NCBI GenBank assembly: GCA_014281115.1
Contig: JACONQ010000009.1
Span: 2,836,387 to 2,900,386, forward strand
Length of the DNA stretch: 64,000 nucleotides
Origin: Laburnicola sp. R22_1
Taxonomy: Eukaryota > Ascomycota > Dothideomycetes > Pleosporales > Didymosphaeriaceae
Direction of reading: 5' to 3'
The notes under the pieces were generated by a model that made no database searches, was not told the DNA's origin, and saw only the letters and a list, made by a program, of their open reading frames with translations. Both the position numbers and the translations under genes were made by a program. This document shows, in pieces, positions 35,801 through 47,527 of the stretch. The first letter of the stretch is position 1, and each line of letters opens with the position of its first letter.

Positions 35801-37925
35801 TAACACTGCAGGCCTAGATAGCCTTATACCCACACTACTAGTCTTTAGCGTATATTGTAGAATTAACATAGATTCTTCCCTATTATCTAATATTATTGCA
35901 CGTATAAATGCTGTACAAAAGGCAATAAAAATATTATAGAAGAAAAGAAATAAGACTAATATTAATTATGCGCTAAATACTCGTAATGGTTTATTAGTAG
36001 CGTATAAAGTTCTTAAGCTTCTACTTAGATATAATATTATAGTCTAGAAAGAAAAAGGTAAATAGACAGGCCTGTATAAAATTAAGGGCATTAAGAATAA
36101 AAATATAATTCTTAACCTAGAAAATAGTCTAGTAAAGTTTTACTATACGCAAGTTAAGCTATACTATTATAAAGAAGATTACGCTTTTCTACTATTATAT
36201 AAAGCAAATAATACTACTCCTATATAAAGAGATTTTCTAGAGAAGAAGAGGAGAGGCTACCTAAGAAAGAATGCTGCATTCCTTTCTAAAAAGGATATAA
36301 GTAATTAGGAACTATCTCTAAAGCTCTGTGCGGAAGGTATAATCACAATACCTAGAGTACCTTTTAAAGAGTTAGACTATATAGAGATAAACGCTCTAAT
36401 TACTAATAGCATATTTAAGGTTCTTCTCTTTAACCTATCTAAGTATAAGGATAGAATCTTTAATCTCCGTCTTATATAAGAAGTTAAGGGCAAGACTACT
36501 TACCTATATAAAAAATCTCGCCTTGTGTTTGCTAGCCACTCTAATAAGAAGAAGAACAAAATTCTTACCTAATTACCCACTATCTAAAGAATAAGCTAGC
36601 GACTACTCCTTATATTAGAAGTAAGCCTTTAGGCAATATATAGAATATATTTTAAACTATAAGATATTACCTAGACTTATATTTAGTCTACTAACAAACT
36701 AAACTATACGCTCTATACTAGACTACCTAAGAAACTACGTATAAATTTTCTATAAGATATAATCTTCTATATTATATAACTACTCTATAGTGTAGCTAAA
36801 TTAGGTCTTTACTAGTTTAAGACCTACTACAACTACTATAAAGAGAGACTTAGTATAAAGACTTTATTATATAACCTATGTCTGCTTATTACTAATAAAG
36901 GAGAGCACACCTTTAGAATTACTAGCCTTTAGACAGATAATACTCTTAGCATTATTAATAAGAACTTCGCATAAAGAGAAGAAGAAGAGCTAAAGAAAGT
37001 AGCCTTCTGTGCAAAGGATAAGAGTATCCTTACTAAGGACTAACCTATTAAGTTTAATAGTAAAAGAATTCGGCTTATATATAACACTATAGTTCTTATA
37101 TAGAAAGGCTAAGCAAAGGGCCTTTGCACAATTAACCTAGAAGATAAGGATATTATATAGAGGTATATAGAGCAGCGTGTAAAAGGCGCCTATATTATAT
37201 CTATATACTAAACAGAAGCAGCATTTAATTTAGCTATTGCCACTTAGACTATATCACTCTTATATAAGAATATTAAGGCATTAAACGTATGAATTCAATA
37301 GTAGATTAATAATAGTAAGCGTAGTCTTACCTTTATACTATTAGATCTCCATTATACAAAGCTATTTATCTTTACTAATAGCTTATTTGCTAATAATAAG
37401 AACCTAAGCTTATAGCTAGAATTCCTAATTGCTTTAGGAAATAAGTATTATATAGGTAATAGCAATAACTTTAATATTCTAGCAAATATTGTACACTAGA
37501 ATTTAACTAAGTATAAGAGAGTAATAAGGAGCTTTCTTACTAGTAAGCTATATAGTATAGTAGAAGGCTTTAACAATACTATTACTATTAGTATAACCCT
37601 CTAGAGGATTATACACACACTTAGTCTGCCGCTAAATTTTATAGTTATCTATATAGATTTAAAGTCTCTCTATAACTGCATTATATAACTAGGAACCATA
37701 AATAAAAAGCGCCTTATAATTAATATTATGTTACTTCGCGAATTGTATAAGCATCGCGAGATTTCTAAGATTAAATAGATTAATAGGAAGGATAACCCTA
37801 CTAATGCCTATATAAAAAAGGCCCTAAACTAGACTCTAGAGTTTTTAATCTCTAGCAACACCTTAATAATAATTATTAAAGCATTAGTGGATTGTCTTAA
37901 GCCTACCTATATAAGCTCTTTCTAG
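32868..37925 (+). pseudogene. Copia gag-pol of younger family A copy
   Basis: Gag starts at ATG 32868 (MPKYTRLYNKYAKEIEILE). A zinc knuckle, CFMCYKKGY..., lies at 34387-34430 in another frame, so at least one indel intervenes. The reverse transcriptase is visible at about 36440-37100: a DITxTYIxSTNKLN block, GLYWFKTYYNYY, and LQTDNTL in the position of the YVDD-type motif. RNase H is visible at about 37270-37900 (FTNSLFANNKNLS, then DLKSLYNCII). Protease and integrase between 34600 and 36400 are too decayed to place precisely. There are stops throughout. Confidence 0.75.
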
Positions 37926-39238
37926 TCTTTATACAGCACTATTTCTTTATTATTTGTCTATTCTTTTATGTAATATATTTATTTAATTCTTTCTATATAT
38001 ATATATATATATTACTTAAAAATGCGTATTTTCCTATCTATTATTCGCATAGAAAGAGAAGAGACACAGTACATATTTATTTAGAGAGGTGTTTTTATTC
38101 TAGTATTTATAAATAATGTCTAGAAGTGTCTATTCTACTATTTAGCCCTATCCTATATAATAATTACACCTAGCACTATAGCTCTACTATACATAAGAAC
38201 TATATAATCCCGTCTAGAAGTTTGCCACTATATAATACTTAGTAAAGGGCCTAGGGCCAAAGTTACTACCATAGTAGTAAGCGTATATAGTGCCCCTAAG
38301 AATACTACATAACTAGATAAGGAGCGCACAAAAGTAGCCCTTACGCTAAATAAGCTTGGCAACCTACAGACGTAGGTCTATACTAGCTATAAGAATAATA
38401 TTAATATTATATAAAGGTAAATATGCAATACGTAACTTCTTAGCCTATTTTTTATAGTTAGTATCTATACAAAAAGCAAAGAATAGAGGAACTTATATTA
38501 ATAGAGATGCCCTAGATAAATATATAGTTTGCCTAGAAACTAGTTAGAAGGGTAATACGCATTCTTCTACCCAGAAAAGCCACTATAGTAGTATTAAAGC
38601 TAGGGAGGCCTAGCTAGTTAAGATCTAGTAGTACAAGCGCTATTGTCTACACTAAGTTAGTATTATATAAAGATAAGATATTATATAATAAAGGACACAG
38701 TTTAGCACTATATAAAATAGGGGATTAACTTAATAAAAAGAGAAAAGAGCTAGGGAAAAGGAACACGTATAGAGAGTTATTTAAAGTAGGAAATAAGAAG
38801 GAGAAGAATAAAAAAAGGAAAGCCCACCTTATATGTCTCTCCTTTTATCTAGAGCCTTAATTTCTACCTCTTATTAGCGTTTGTCTTTTCCTTATCTAAT
38901 GTTACATAATTGCCTAATATTACTACCTAAATAGATAAGACAAATAGGTCTATCTATTATATAAGAAATAAACTAAGTAAAAAGAACTCTATATAAATAA
39001 TATATTATTGCTGCAATCTTATTATTAACTACACAATCTTACCCTTAACTACTATTAGCCAGACTACTACTCTACTACTAATAAGCCTAATTGCGCCTCT
39101 AACAAATGGCAGTAAACTTAAGCAGAATACGTATAGATAGGAGAATAATAAATAGACAGAGTAAATATTAGCAAGTAGATAGTTTGTGCAAAGAAAGGGA
39201 GAACCACTAATAATAATCTTAAAATAAAAAGTTAGTAG
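37926..39238. other. 3' untranslated part of the younger Copia element
   Basis: About 1.3 kb between the end of RNase H and the 3' LTR, long for a Copia element. No recognisable domain was found; it may hide a decayed further insertion. Confidence 0.5.
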
Positions 39239-39525
39239 TGTCTATATACTATATAGGCAAGGGCACCTAAGGGTGTTAAGGTTTTAATATTACTATATAA
39301 TAGCATTATATAGGAATTATATAATATCCGTGCGCCGCGGCCTATGCGCTGTGGGATCTTCTTCTTTTTATCTACGCCCTCTTTAGAGATAAGCAATTAA
39401 TACTAAGTTAGTTTTATTATATTATTTTCTTTCCTTATATAATTATCCTATACACCCTCCACACTTACTAATATAGAGTATTAGATATTAATATCTATAT
39501 AGCTAGCTGTAGAGCCTATTTAATA
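39239..39525 (+). repeat. 3' LTR of younger family A copy
   Basis: 287 bp, equal in length to the 5' LTR at 31625; starts TGTCTATATACT, ends TTTAATA. Confidence 0.92.
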
Positions 39526-40411
39526 GTACCTAATTACTATTTTACCTACCTATTTATAACTATTAAATACTATATAGAATAGAGCTACTACTAGTTAAAT
39601 ATAAAATATAGGCGGTATACTAATCTATGCTATCTATGCCTATTTTATAATCTAACCTATATAAGCTTTCGCCTAAGTATAACCTATCTTTTAGAGACTT
39701 CTAGCTAATAAGTTAATCTAATTCTAAAAGATATAAAATAAAGAAAATAACTATATAAAAGCTTTATATAATATTTTAGTAGACAAAACTAGAATTTTTA
39801 TAGATCTATATAGACGCCTAAATATTACTAAAAATTAATATCTAGATATCTTTCTAAATATTCTTACTAGCTATATAGTATAGTATTACCTTTATACTAT
39901 CTATTCTTAATAATTATAAAAGCGCTTATATAAAGCACTTAATAATTACTTTAATATTACTATTAACTATAACTAGTAGTAGATTAACTAGACTATAATA
40001 ACTTTTATCTAATACTAATATAAGAATTCTAATAAGAGTCTATATAAAGTTCTAAAGGTAATAATTAATAGGCTTACCTTTATATAGAGAGTATTAGGTA
40101 TAAACCTTATTAGAATTTTTTTATATTCTACTATTATATAAGAATACTATAGATAACTAAAGCTAGAGTAGACTATATTTACTATTAAGCCTATCTATAA
40201 AGCGCTATTTACTAATTTTTATATATTAACCTAAGTTATAATTAATTACTAATCTTATTAGCACTTATAAGAGGCAAATATATACTATACTAATTATAAA
40301 TATAATTATTCTATATAAAATAATAGACTACTAGTCTCTTATAGATAAGAATTTTATAAAAGATTTATATTATTATTATTATTATAATTTAGATTCTAAT
40401 TATATAACATA
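39526..40411 (+). pseudogene. Continuation of older Copia gag
   Basis: Aligns to 33490-34350 of the younger copy. Interrupted at the TA at 40410-40411 by the F2 transposon and resumed at 42265 (zinc-knuckle region), then lost at 42345. Confidence 0.8.
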
Positions 40412-42264
40412 TTAGACTACTAAGCTAGTTAGACTACTAAGCTAGTTAGTTATTCTTAGCAATAATAACTTAAGATTTCCTACTAGTATTATTACTACTA
40501 ATACTATCTAAAAATATCTTTATAAGCATAATATCTAATTTAGAAAATAACTCTTTAGTCTTCTAATAGGTCCTTATATTATATCTAGTTTCTTTATACT
40601 TACTATATTAGTGTTATATTAAAGGTGCCTCTCTAGAGCACTACTACTACGCGTCTTCTTAGATAAATTTACCCTTATAGATAGACTTATAGCTACCTAA
40701 TCTACTACTTATCTAAAGTCTAAGGTGCTTTCTTACTAGATCCGCTTTCTTTTACGTAATTTTTACTTAGTTAATACCTTTATTTACTTACGTAGTTTTA
40801 TAATCTAGTTTATTATTAATATACTTTAGTATATAAAAGTCTTAGCATTCTTTATAAGTTATATAAGCCTATTAGAAATAGTAGTAGGTAATTTCCTAAT
40901 AGATTCTATTACTAATTTTATCTAGAACCTAAGTTTAGCCCCGTTACTTAGAGTTTTAAACTACTAGGGTGCCTTAAAAGGGATTATTCTAGTAGTGTAC
41001 GTAATTATATATTTAGATAATTTAGCACTATATCTAGACTTAATAAAATAAGGCTAAATGCCTTAAAAGCCTTCTTATAGTTTTTAAGTGTAAATATATT
41101 AACAAAAGTGTTGCGAAAGGCTAAGAGAAAGCTCTTTTTATTAATATAGTAGATGCGTTTTCTTACTAAGTCTTAAATGTGTTAGGAGTACTTTAGCTTT
41201 AATAGTGAAAAATAAACTATATGAAGTGGGTAGAGAATATATAATAAATACGCTAGTATATAGAGTGTTAAAATCTTTTATTCTAAATAGTAGTTCTTAA
41301 AATTCTAGAATTAGTAACTCTTATAACTATCTAGAATTAGTAGCTTTATAACTCTACCTAGCGTGCCTTTATATACATATTAAAGTACTTTAACTATATA
41401 ACTTTAAGTTTATTATTTATCTAGCTATTATTAAAGATAGATAGCTTTTAATTATAGGGAATATTAGCCTCCTTATACTATACTAAAATATAGACTCGCT
41501 CTTTATAGATAATAAATAGCAGAGTAGTATATTTAGTAATATAAATTCTTTAGATAACTATTATTTACTTTTAATTACCTAGTTAAACTATTATTAGTTA
41601 AGCACGTCTTTCTAAACCTATTATAATTTTTATTAAGCTAATAACTTCTATCTAGAAGCCTATCTTATTAAAGTTATAAATATCCTTCTCTAGTATACTA
41701 TAGTTAGCTTTTATATTTTCTATAAGCTAAAACTACACATTTATTATCTTAAGATCCTCTTATTATATTCTCTATTAATTTTTTACTTAATTTTGGGCTC
41801 TTTTTAACTTAGGCGTACGCAATATAAAGCGTTTACACTAATTTACACCTATAGGACCTTTATACCTAATAGATAGTAGTTTATTAGCTATATTTTTAAC
41901 TTTATAATACTAGGGCGTATATTCTTACAAATTTAGGTTAAGAATATATTAAATAAGCGTCTACTCTTTAGTTGTAGTAAGAAGGCCTATATTAGGGTAG
42001 GTATTTACTTTAGATTAAATTTTATTATATTAATTAGTAAGAGTAGATCTTAAGATATTATACGCGTTAGCGGCGCATCGTAGGCTTAAAAATTACTTTT
42101 TTTAATAGGCTTAAAGGGTAAAATTAACTTTGCCTTCTTAATTAAATAATAACACGTTATATTATTAAGACATTGTTAGAAAAGTGTGGTGGTAATAATC
42201 TTAGCAAAACTAACTAGCTTAGTAGTCTAACTAGCTTAGTAGTCTAACTTGCTTAGTAGTCTAA
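40412..42264 (-). mobile_element. Fot1/pogo DNA transposon F2 (1853 bp)
   Basis: Ends are inverted repeats starting TTAGACTACTAAGC, with the GACTACTAAGCTAGTTA unit repeated in tandem at each end, and a TA duplication (40410-40411 and 42265-42266). The transposase runs on the minus strand; at about 41450-41150 it shows LLILDSYKSY, TLYILAYLLYILYPL and FRNTFVNIFT, the pogo DDE_1 landmarks. It is heavily RIP-damaged. Confidence 0.88.
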
Positions 42265-42345
42265 TATATTAAAACTAAAAATGAGTTTTATATATTATAA
42301 GGAAGGTTATTAGTCTTTAAACTATTTATATAAGAAGTGTACCTA

Positions 42346-43428
42346 ATGTGTTTACAAGCAAGCTGCGAATATAAGCGAGCTACGAACCCTACTAAGTCTC
42401 TAAGCCTTTCGCAGCATATAAATTTACAACGCATTAATATTCTATTAATATAATAGCTATTCTAAATTAAGCAGTATCTATAGAAGCCTTCTTATATGTG
42501 CGCGAGTTGTATCCAGGCTCCCTACAGCGCCTATAGCGCGCAGAAGCCTATTAGTTTGCAACTAACTACGCCTTACCTTACTATATTTCTCTTTCTAGTT
42601 GCTACTTAATAGCCTTTTAAGCAATAATATCCTCTCCCTTTACCTTTAATAGAGTGCCTTGCTTTTAGATTCGCTTCTTTTTACGCTATTTATGCGTTAT
42701 AGCTGCCTTATTTACCCTTTATAAAGTAGCTATCTCCTTACGAATAAGCACTATTAAATATGCCATTCTCTTAGCGTCTCTTATAAGCTAATTAAGCGAC
42801 TAGATAACTAAGGTAGGAGAAAATTTCTAATGCCTTTAAATCCGCTTATAAACTAGAGTTAACTAAGCGCCTAGCTTACGTGCGTTGCTTAGTGTTGCAG
42901 ACTTCTATAGGGCCTCTAGTAGGACTACTAGCGCTAGCGCTGGTAATGGTGTACAAAGCTTAATATTAAGCTTTAAGAGCACTGCCTCTAAATTATATAG
43001 GACTAGCCTAGAGTCTTAAAAGCTTGCGTAGATATTTTTCTTTATAATTAACTAGTTATAGACGGCGCAAAAGGCTAGTAGAAACTTAAGCTTAGTAATA
43101 TAGTTAATATAGTTGCGTATTAGGCCCTTAACCTGGCGCCTATACGCCCGCTTTAATAGCGAAAAGCAGCCTACGTTAAGTGGCTATAGGAGGTGTAACA
43201 AATATAGTAGTATATATAGGGTATAGATCTTATTCTTCCTACAAATCTCCTAGAATTTAAGTGAGTTATAGCTCTTATAGCCATTAAGTATTAGAAGCTA
43301 ACGCGCGCCTACTCTACGCACTACTATATACTTAATAAAGTGCTATAGCTAGGCAACACTAAGCTTGTTTATAGTCTACCTATTATTACTAAGACTAATA
43401 GTCTAGTTACCTAGTATATTATCGCCCT
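42346..43428 (-). mobile_element. Fot1/pogo DNA transposon F3, truncated
   Basis: The left end after TA reads ATGTGTTTACAAGCAAGCTG, similar to the F1 terminus. The minus-strand transposase is recognisable at 43400-42450 by LLILNGYKSYN, the HLLxPLNVGCFS block, and a C-terminal Lys/Arg-rich end. Only 1083 bp remain, against about 1860 in F1 and F2. The sequence stops inside the catalytic domain at the first R module, and no matching right terminal repeat is present. Confidence 0.82.
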
Positions 43429-44008
43429 TACTCTATTACACAAAGAAAGGGACTACCTTTCTTTGTTTTCGCGCTGTAGAATTTAGCGCGCGCACGAACC
43501 CTTAAGCGCCTTTCTTTACTCTTCCCAAACTTAAAAATAGTTGCAACTTAGAGGCAGCGTGTAGGTTACTTATAGCAATATTATATATAATCTGTAGAAA
43601 GTTTATAGATAGATTGCGCGTAAAAAGTAATAAGTTAGGAATAGAGTTAGTGTTCTTAGTCGCCGCCAAAGCAAGTGCAACCCCTGCTAGCTAGCATAGG
43701 ACTACGCGCTAGGCAATATAAAAGTGAGCTGCGCGCAACTTACGTATAAGTGTAAGGGCCTAACTATATATAAGTTGCGTACAAGACACCTGCAAGATAC
43801 GTAATTATTACTTAGACGCTTGTCTAAGGTAGCTATTAATAGTTAATAGGTTAGTAGTATTAATAATATTTATAGTTACAGTATAGATAGGCATTAGTAA
43901 TTAAGGGACCTTTCTTCCCCCTCCTTCCTCTCCGCAGTGTAGCTCCTTAAAACAGCGAGATCGCAAGAAACGGGCAGCGGTGTTAGAAAGAAGATAGTTA
44001 CTTTCACG
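43429..44008. repeat. Subtelomeric module R, copy 1
   Basis: About 580 bp starting CTCTATTACACAAAGAAAGG with a small hairpin (CAAAGAAAGG...CCTTTCTTTG). It recurs at 52167 and 53453. Copy 1 runs straight into the helicase unit at 44009. It contains a short open stretch in its sister copies (PKLKNGCNLEA...) that I do not recognise. Confidence 0.8.
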
Positions 44009-44567
44009 TCCTATCCCAGGGTGTTAATAATATCTAGCCCTCTATGTCGTTTTTGTTTTAGATTTGTTAGTAATGAAATATTTATTCCTCTGCATAGATA
44101 TAGGTACATAGGCTCTATGTTATTAACTTTAAGGGGTTAGTGTTGTTAGGTTCCTATAGGCTAATAGAGCTAAAATTTAAGTATGTTACTTAGCGCAGTA
44201 GATTGTATTATGCAACTTATTTTCGCGTATAGAACGCGTGTGGTTAAGGATATTAGGGTTTAGTATTTATAGTTAGGGTTAAGCTAGTAAGGCCGCAAGG
44301 ATGCAGCGAACGTTAACTGTCCAGGGTTAGAGGATGTTCTGAGATAATAAGTTGCAACCACAAAACCTAAATATGCGTTTAGTCGCATAGTAGGATAGAG
44401 GAGGCTAGGGCCGTATATAGTATGCGTAGTAAATAAGGCCGTATAATTAATATATTTTATATATATAGCCGTTTCCTATTCGCGCGCACCTGTAACTCGT
44501 TATTATACCTATTGTTGTTACCTATTGTTAGCACTAGTCCGCCGCAAGCCATTCTATCGCTGCCATT

Positions 44568-45699
44568 ATGGCAGAGAAACCCGTTGCAGACAATTGTTTT
44601 AAGCATTTAGCTAAGTATTCGTTGCCCATATATTAAGAGTGTAAGTACGTAGTATTGCCTAGTTAGGTAGTAAGTTATTTATAGCGTGCCCACTCCGTTA
44701 GACGCAAGTAGGCCAAATTAATAGTAGATAAGGTCCGCAGCTAGGCTGGGTTAATTGAGTATGCCAGCGAATTAGAGGTGCCTAGCCAGATTATTAAGCC
44801 CATACAGCAGTTACCGGTGTATACAGACAGGTTAATATATCAAATTAAGCCAAAGCATTGCTGTTAGATATTCTAAAGCGAGCGCGTAATAAAGAACTAT
44901 TAGAGAGACGCCTATAATTAGTCGCTAACAGACAAAGGTGGCCATCTAAGTTAATTAGAGGTGAAGAAGATACGCGATTGCATTAGCAATAGTTTCTAGA
45001 TTGTCTATTGCTAGCGATTTTTTATCTAGGACTAGGGTTTATAGTATTTTAAGGTGCGGCAGCCTAGCAAAGGCGGCCCCAACACTATACCTATAGACGG
45101 TGACGCAGTATAGGCGCAGGTAGGCGAGTAGATGGCTAAGGTGTAGGAGAATATTAAGAGGCGAGCGCAGAACACTATCTAAGACAGTAAAAGAGACAAG
45201 GTAAACCCATAGTTAGAGTGGACGCAGTGGCTGCTATATTTAGTAGGCATAAAGAGGCCTAATTTGTTAGCGTGCGTTAAAGAGCCTGTTGCTAACGCCA
45301 ATTCTAGGAAAGACAAGGAGGCAGAGCTAGTAGAAGTAGCGATTTGGGCGGCTATAGATAGGTTAGCGCAGTTTAGCCAGGTGTCTATTATCCACTATAT
45401 TAGCGTGTTTGTGCAATTAGAGGCGATCTGGATAGAGAAGCACTAGACGCAGTTCTAGCTATTGTAGCCATATATAGACAAGGAGGCCATTATTAAGTAT
45501 ACGCGGCTATAGTAGTAGATGTTAATATATTTTGTACGCACGCAGAAGGAGCATATATAAAAGAGCCCCTAATATTAGTTTACGCGCCAGTAGTAGGAGG
45601 CATAGAAGGCGTTAGTCTAATAGGCAGAGAGGCAAGTAGAGGGGGAGGCGGCAGAAAAAGAAGAAGAAGAAGAAGAAGAAGAAGAAGAAGAAGAAGAAG

Positions 45700-45730
<31 letters not shown>

Positions 45731-47108
45731 GGAAGAAGAGATAGGGGATAGGGACAAGGAGATAATAGAGGAGTTAATAGAGAACGTAGATAAGGCAATA
45801 GAGGAGGGAGAAAATAGGGAGGAGTAGAGTTAGGCAGAAGGTGCTAAGTCTAGCAAGCCTAAGAAGCTATTAAGACTCTAGAAAGCGTGTTTAGAGTTTT
45901 GCATTACGTTGTTAAACTAGTTTATTACGCGTAAGGAGTACGACAGCCTATTAGTGTGTATGTTAGTGGTGTTGGGCGTTAAGGAGGATGGGTAGAAGGG
46001 CCCTAAGTAGTATCCGCTAATATTATTAGCTATTATTAAAGTGGCCTATTTTATAGTCGTGCAATAGGCGTTAGAGTTATCTAAGCTATTAGATAAAAAT
46101 AAGAACGAGTTCGACAACAACAGCGCGTATAAGAGCGATAGTAGCTGCCCGCGCCTACGCTAGCCTAAGGGGTGTCTGCAGTTTGTGTAGGAGATAATAG
46201 ACAAGTTTATAGTGCGAGGTAGCCATAGACCTATATAGTAGATATTGGATTTGTGGACGTATGGGTTAAAGATCTATTATAATACTACGTCGCGTGGCTA
46301 TATTAAGTAGATAGGCGGGGACGAGTTATTGTATAAGGGGTTGCAGTTTAATATGGCCTAGTTTTATAGTATAGTACACAGGTTGGCAACTAAAAGCTAG
46401 TAGTTATTAGTAGAGGAGTTAATATTTAGCACTAGCAAGGCCGCTAATCCTATACTTAGCGTCCTATAGGAGAGCATGCGAGACAACCTAACTAATAAGC
46501 GGCCCAGATGGAATTTTTTAAAGGACTATCGCACCCATATACCTATAGATAGAGAGAGGTAGTTATTTAAGCGGGTAGGAAGAGATGCCAGTATCTAGAA
46601 TAGGTTTATAAAGCCAGGAACGCGTTTAGGGGTAGACTAAGAGACCGTTAAGTAGTATATAGGGCGTATTATTAAGTTCTAGGAGAAGTTGGCTGTGTTA
46701 ATACACATCACAGGCGGACAGCTAGTAAGAGGACTAGAAATAATAAGCGTCTAGCATAGCAATACTATAAAAGAGGGGCACCGTAATATATTTATTAAGG
46801 ATAGCATAGTAGAATTTATAACGCGTTACTATAAGAGATATAATATTAGTAGCGATATTAAGATTATTTATTAATATTTACTACGTAAAGTAGGCGAGTT
46901 AGTAGTATTATATATATGGTTAGTGTTGCCGTCTTAGTAGCAGTTAAAGGCATTAGTATAGAAAAAGAAGAGCGTGTTATTACACATATGGCTATTAGAC
47001 CCTAATAGACGTAAGTAGATAATAGAGAGGTTACGGGAGGCGTTAAAGCATAAGAGTTAGATTAGAATAGGATAGGAGTTAATAATTGTCGCGTACCGCG
47101 AGATTGCT
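44568..47108 (+). pseudogene. Telomere-linked helicase copy I (OrsD half only)
   Basis: Aligns to 57517-60040 of copy III; the shared unit begins upstream at 44009. It carries the N-terminal OrsD-like zinc domain, an acidic run (25 codons, with 23 consecutive GAA at 45660-45728) and the central domain. It ends abruptly at 47108 where module Q begins, so the entire RecQ helicase core is absent. The only length difference detected from copy III is nine extra codons in the acidic run. Many Trp, Gln and Arg codons are stops. One open stretch remains at 45264-45446. Confidence 0.88.
45660..45728 (+). repeat. GAA microsatellite in helicase copy I
   Basis: 23 consecutive GAA codons encoding polyglutamate between the N-terminal and central domains. 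Copy III has 16 at the same place. Confidence 0.95.
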
Positions 47109-47432
47109 AACTCAGGGCGCTAAATCTACTATTATAAGGGTAGATTACTTTGTTAGTAACACAAACTACGCGTACGGCGTGTATTTCTAAGATTAGGGGA
47201 TACGGTAGATTATTATTTTATAGGTAGGGTAGATTTAGTTTCTGTTAGTAGATTTGCTCTAAACTTAGATATGTTTTTTGCACTAATAAGCTACACTATC
47301 TATAGAATTTATAGAAACCTAACTTACGTGGCAGAGCGTAGGCAGAAGAGGTGTTATAGGTTAGAATTATATTAATAAGGGGATTGGCAGTATACTACCA
47401 AAGTTAGAACTAAGCGAAACGCAAAGCCTAGC
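47109..47432. repeat. Subtelomeric module Q, copy 1
   Basis: About 320 bp beginning AACTCAGGGCGCTAAATC, repeated at 53133-53452. A + frame reads RRVFLRLGDTVDYYFIGRVD and onward, including NLDMFFALISYTIY. I do not recognise it. It replaces the helicase core of copy I. Confidence 0.75.
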
Positions 47433-47527
47433 CACTATAATTAAGGCAAAGAGAGAGACATATTTAGTAAGTTAAACAGTACGTTTAGGGCAGATTAATC
47501 CAGCGTATTAGCATAGCCAGAGCAAGC

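Larger units (their letters stand above)
31625..39525 (+). mobile_element. Complete younger Copia element of family A (7901 bp)
   Basis: Both LTRs are 287 bp (31625-31911 and 39239-39525). The target duplication is GTATC (31620-31624) versus GTACC (39526-39530), differing by a single C->T. It sits inside the gag of an older copy of its own family. It carries gag with a zinc knuckle, reverse transcriptase and RNase H in the Copia order, and a later 478-bp solo LTR at 32290. Strongly RIP-altered. Confidence 0.92.
27291..42345 (+). mobile_element. Older Copia element of family A, split by nested insertions
   Basis: Its parts are 27291-28719 (5' LTR, itself interrupted), 28720-28777, 30642-31624, 39526-40411 and 42265-42345. 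Placed end to end they follow the same order as the younger copy at 31625-39525. It was split by a Fot1/pogo element (28778-30641), by the younger Copia copy, by a second Fot1/pogo element (40412-42264), and cut off by a third at 42346. Its 3' half and 3' LTR are not in the window. All sequence is heavily RIP-altered. Strand is that of its gag. Confidence 0.85.

Noticed and set aside
45580..45798. Minus-strand leucine-rich frame
   Set aside because: It is only the reverse complement of the GAA microsatellite.
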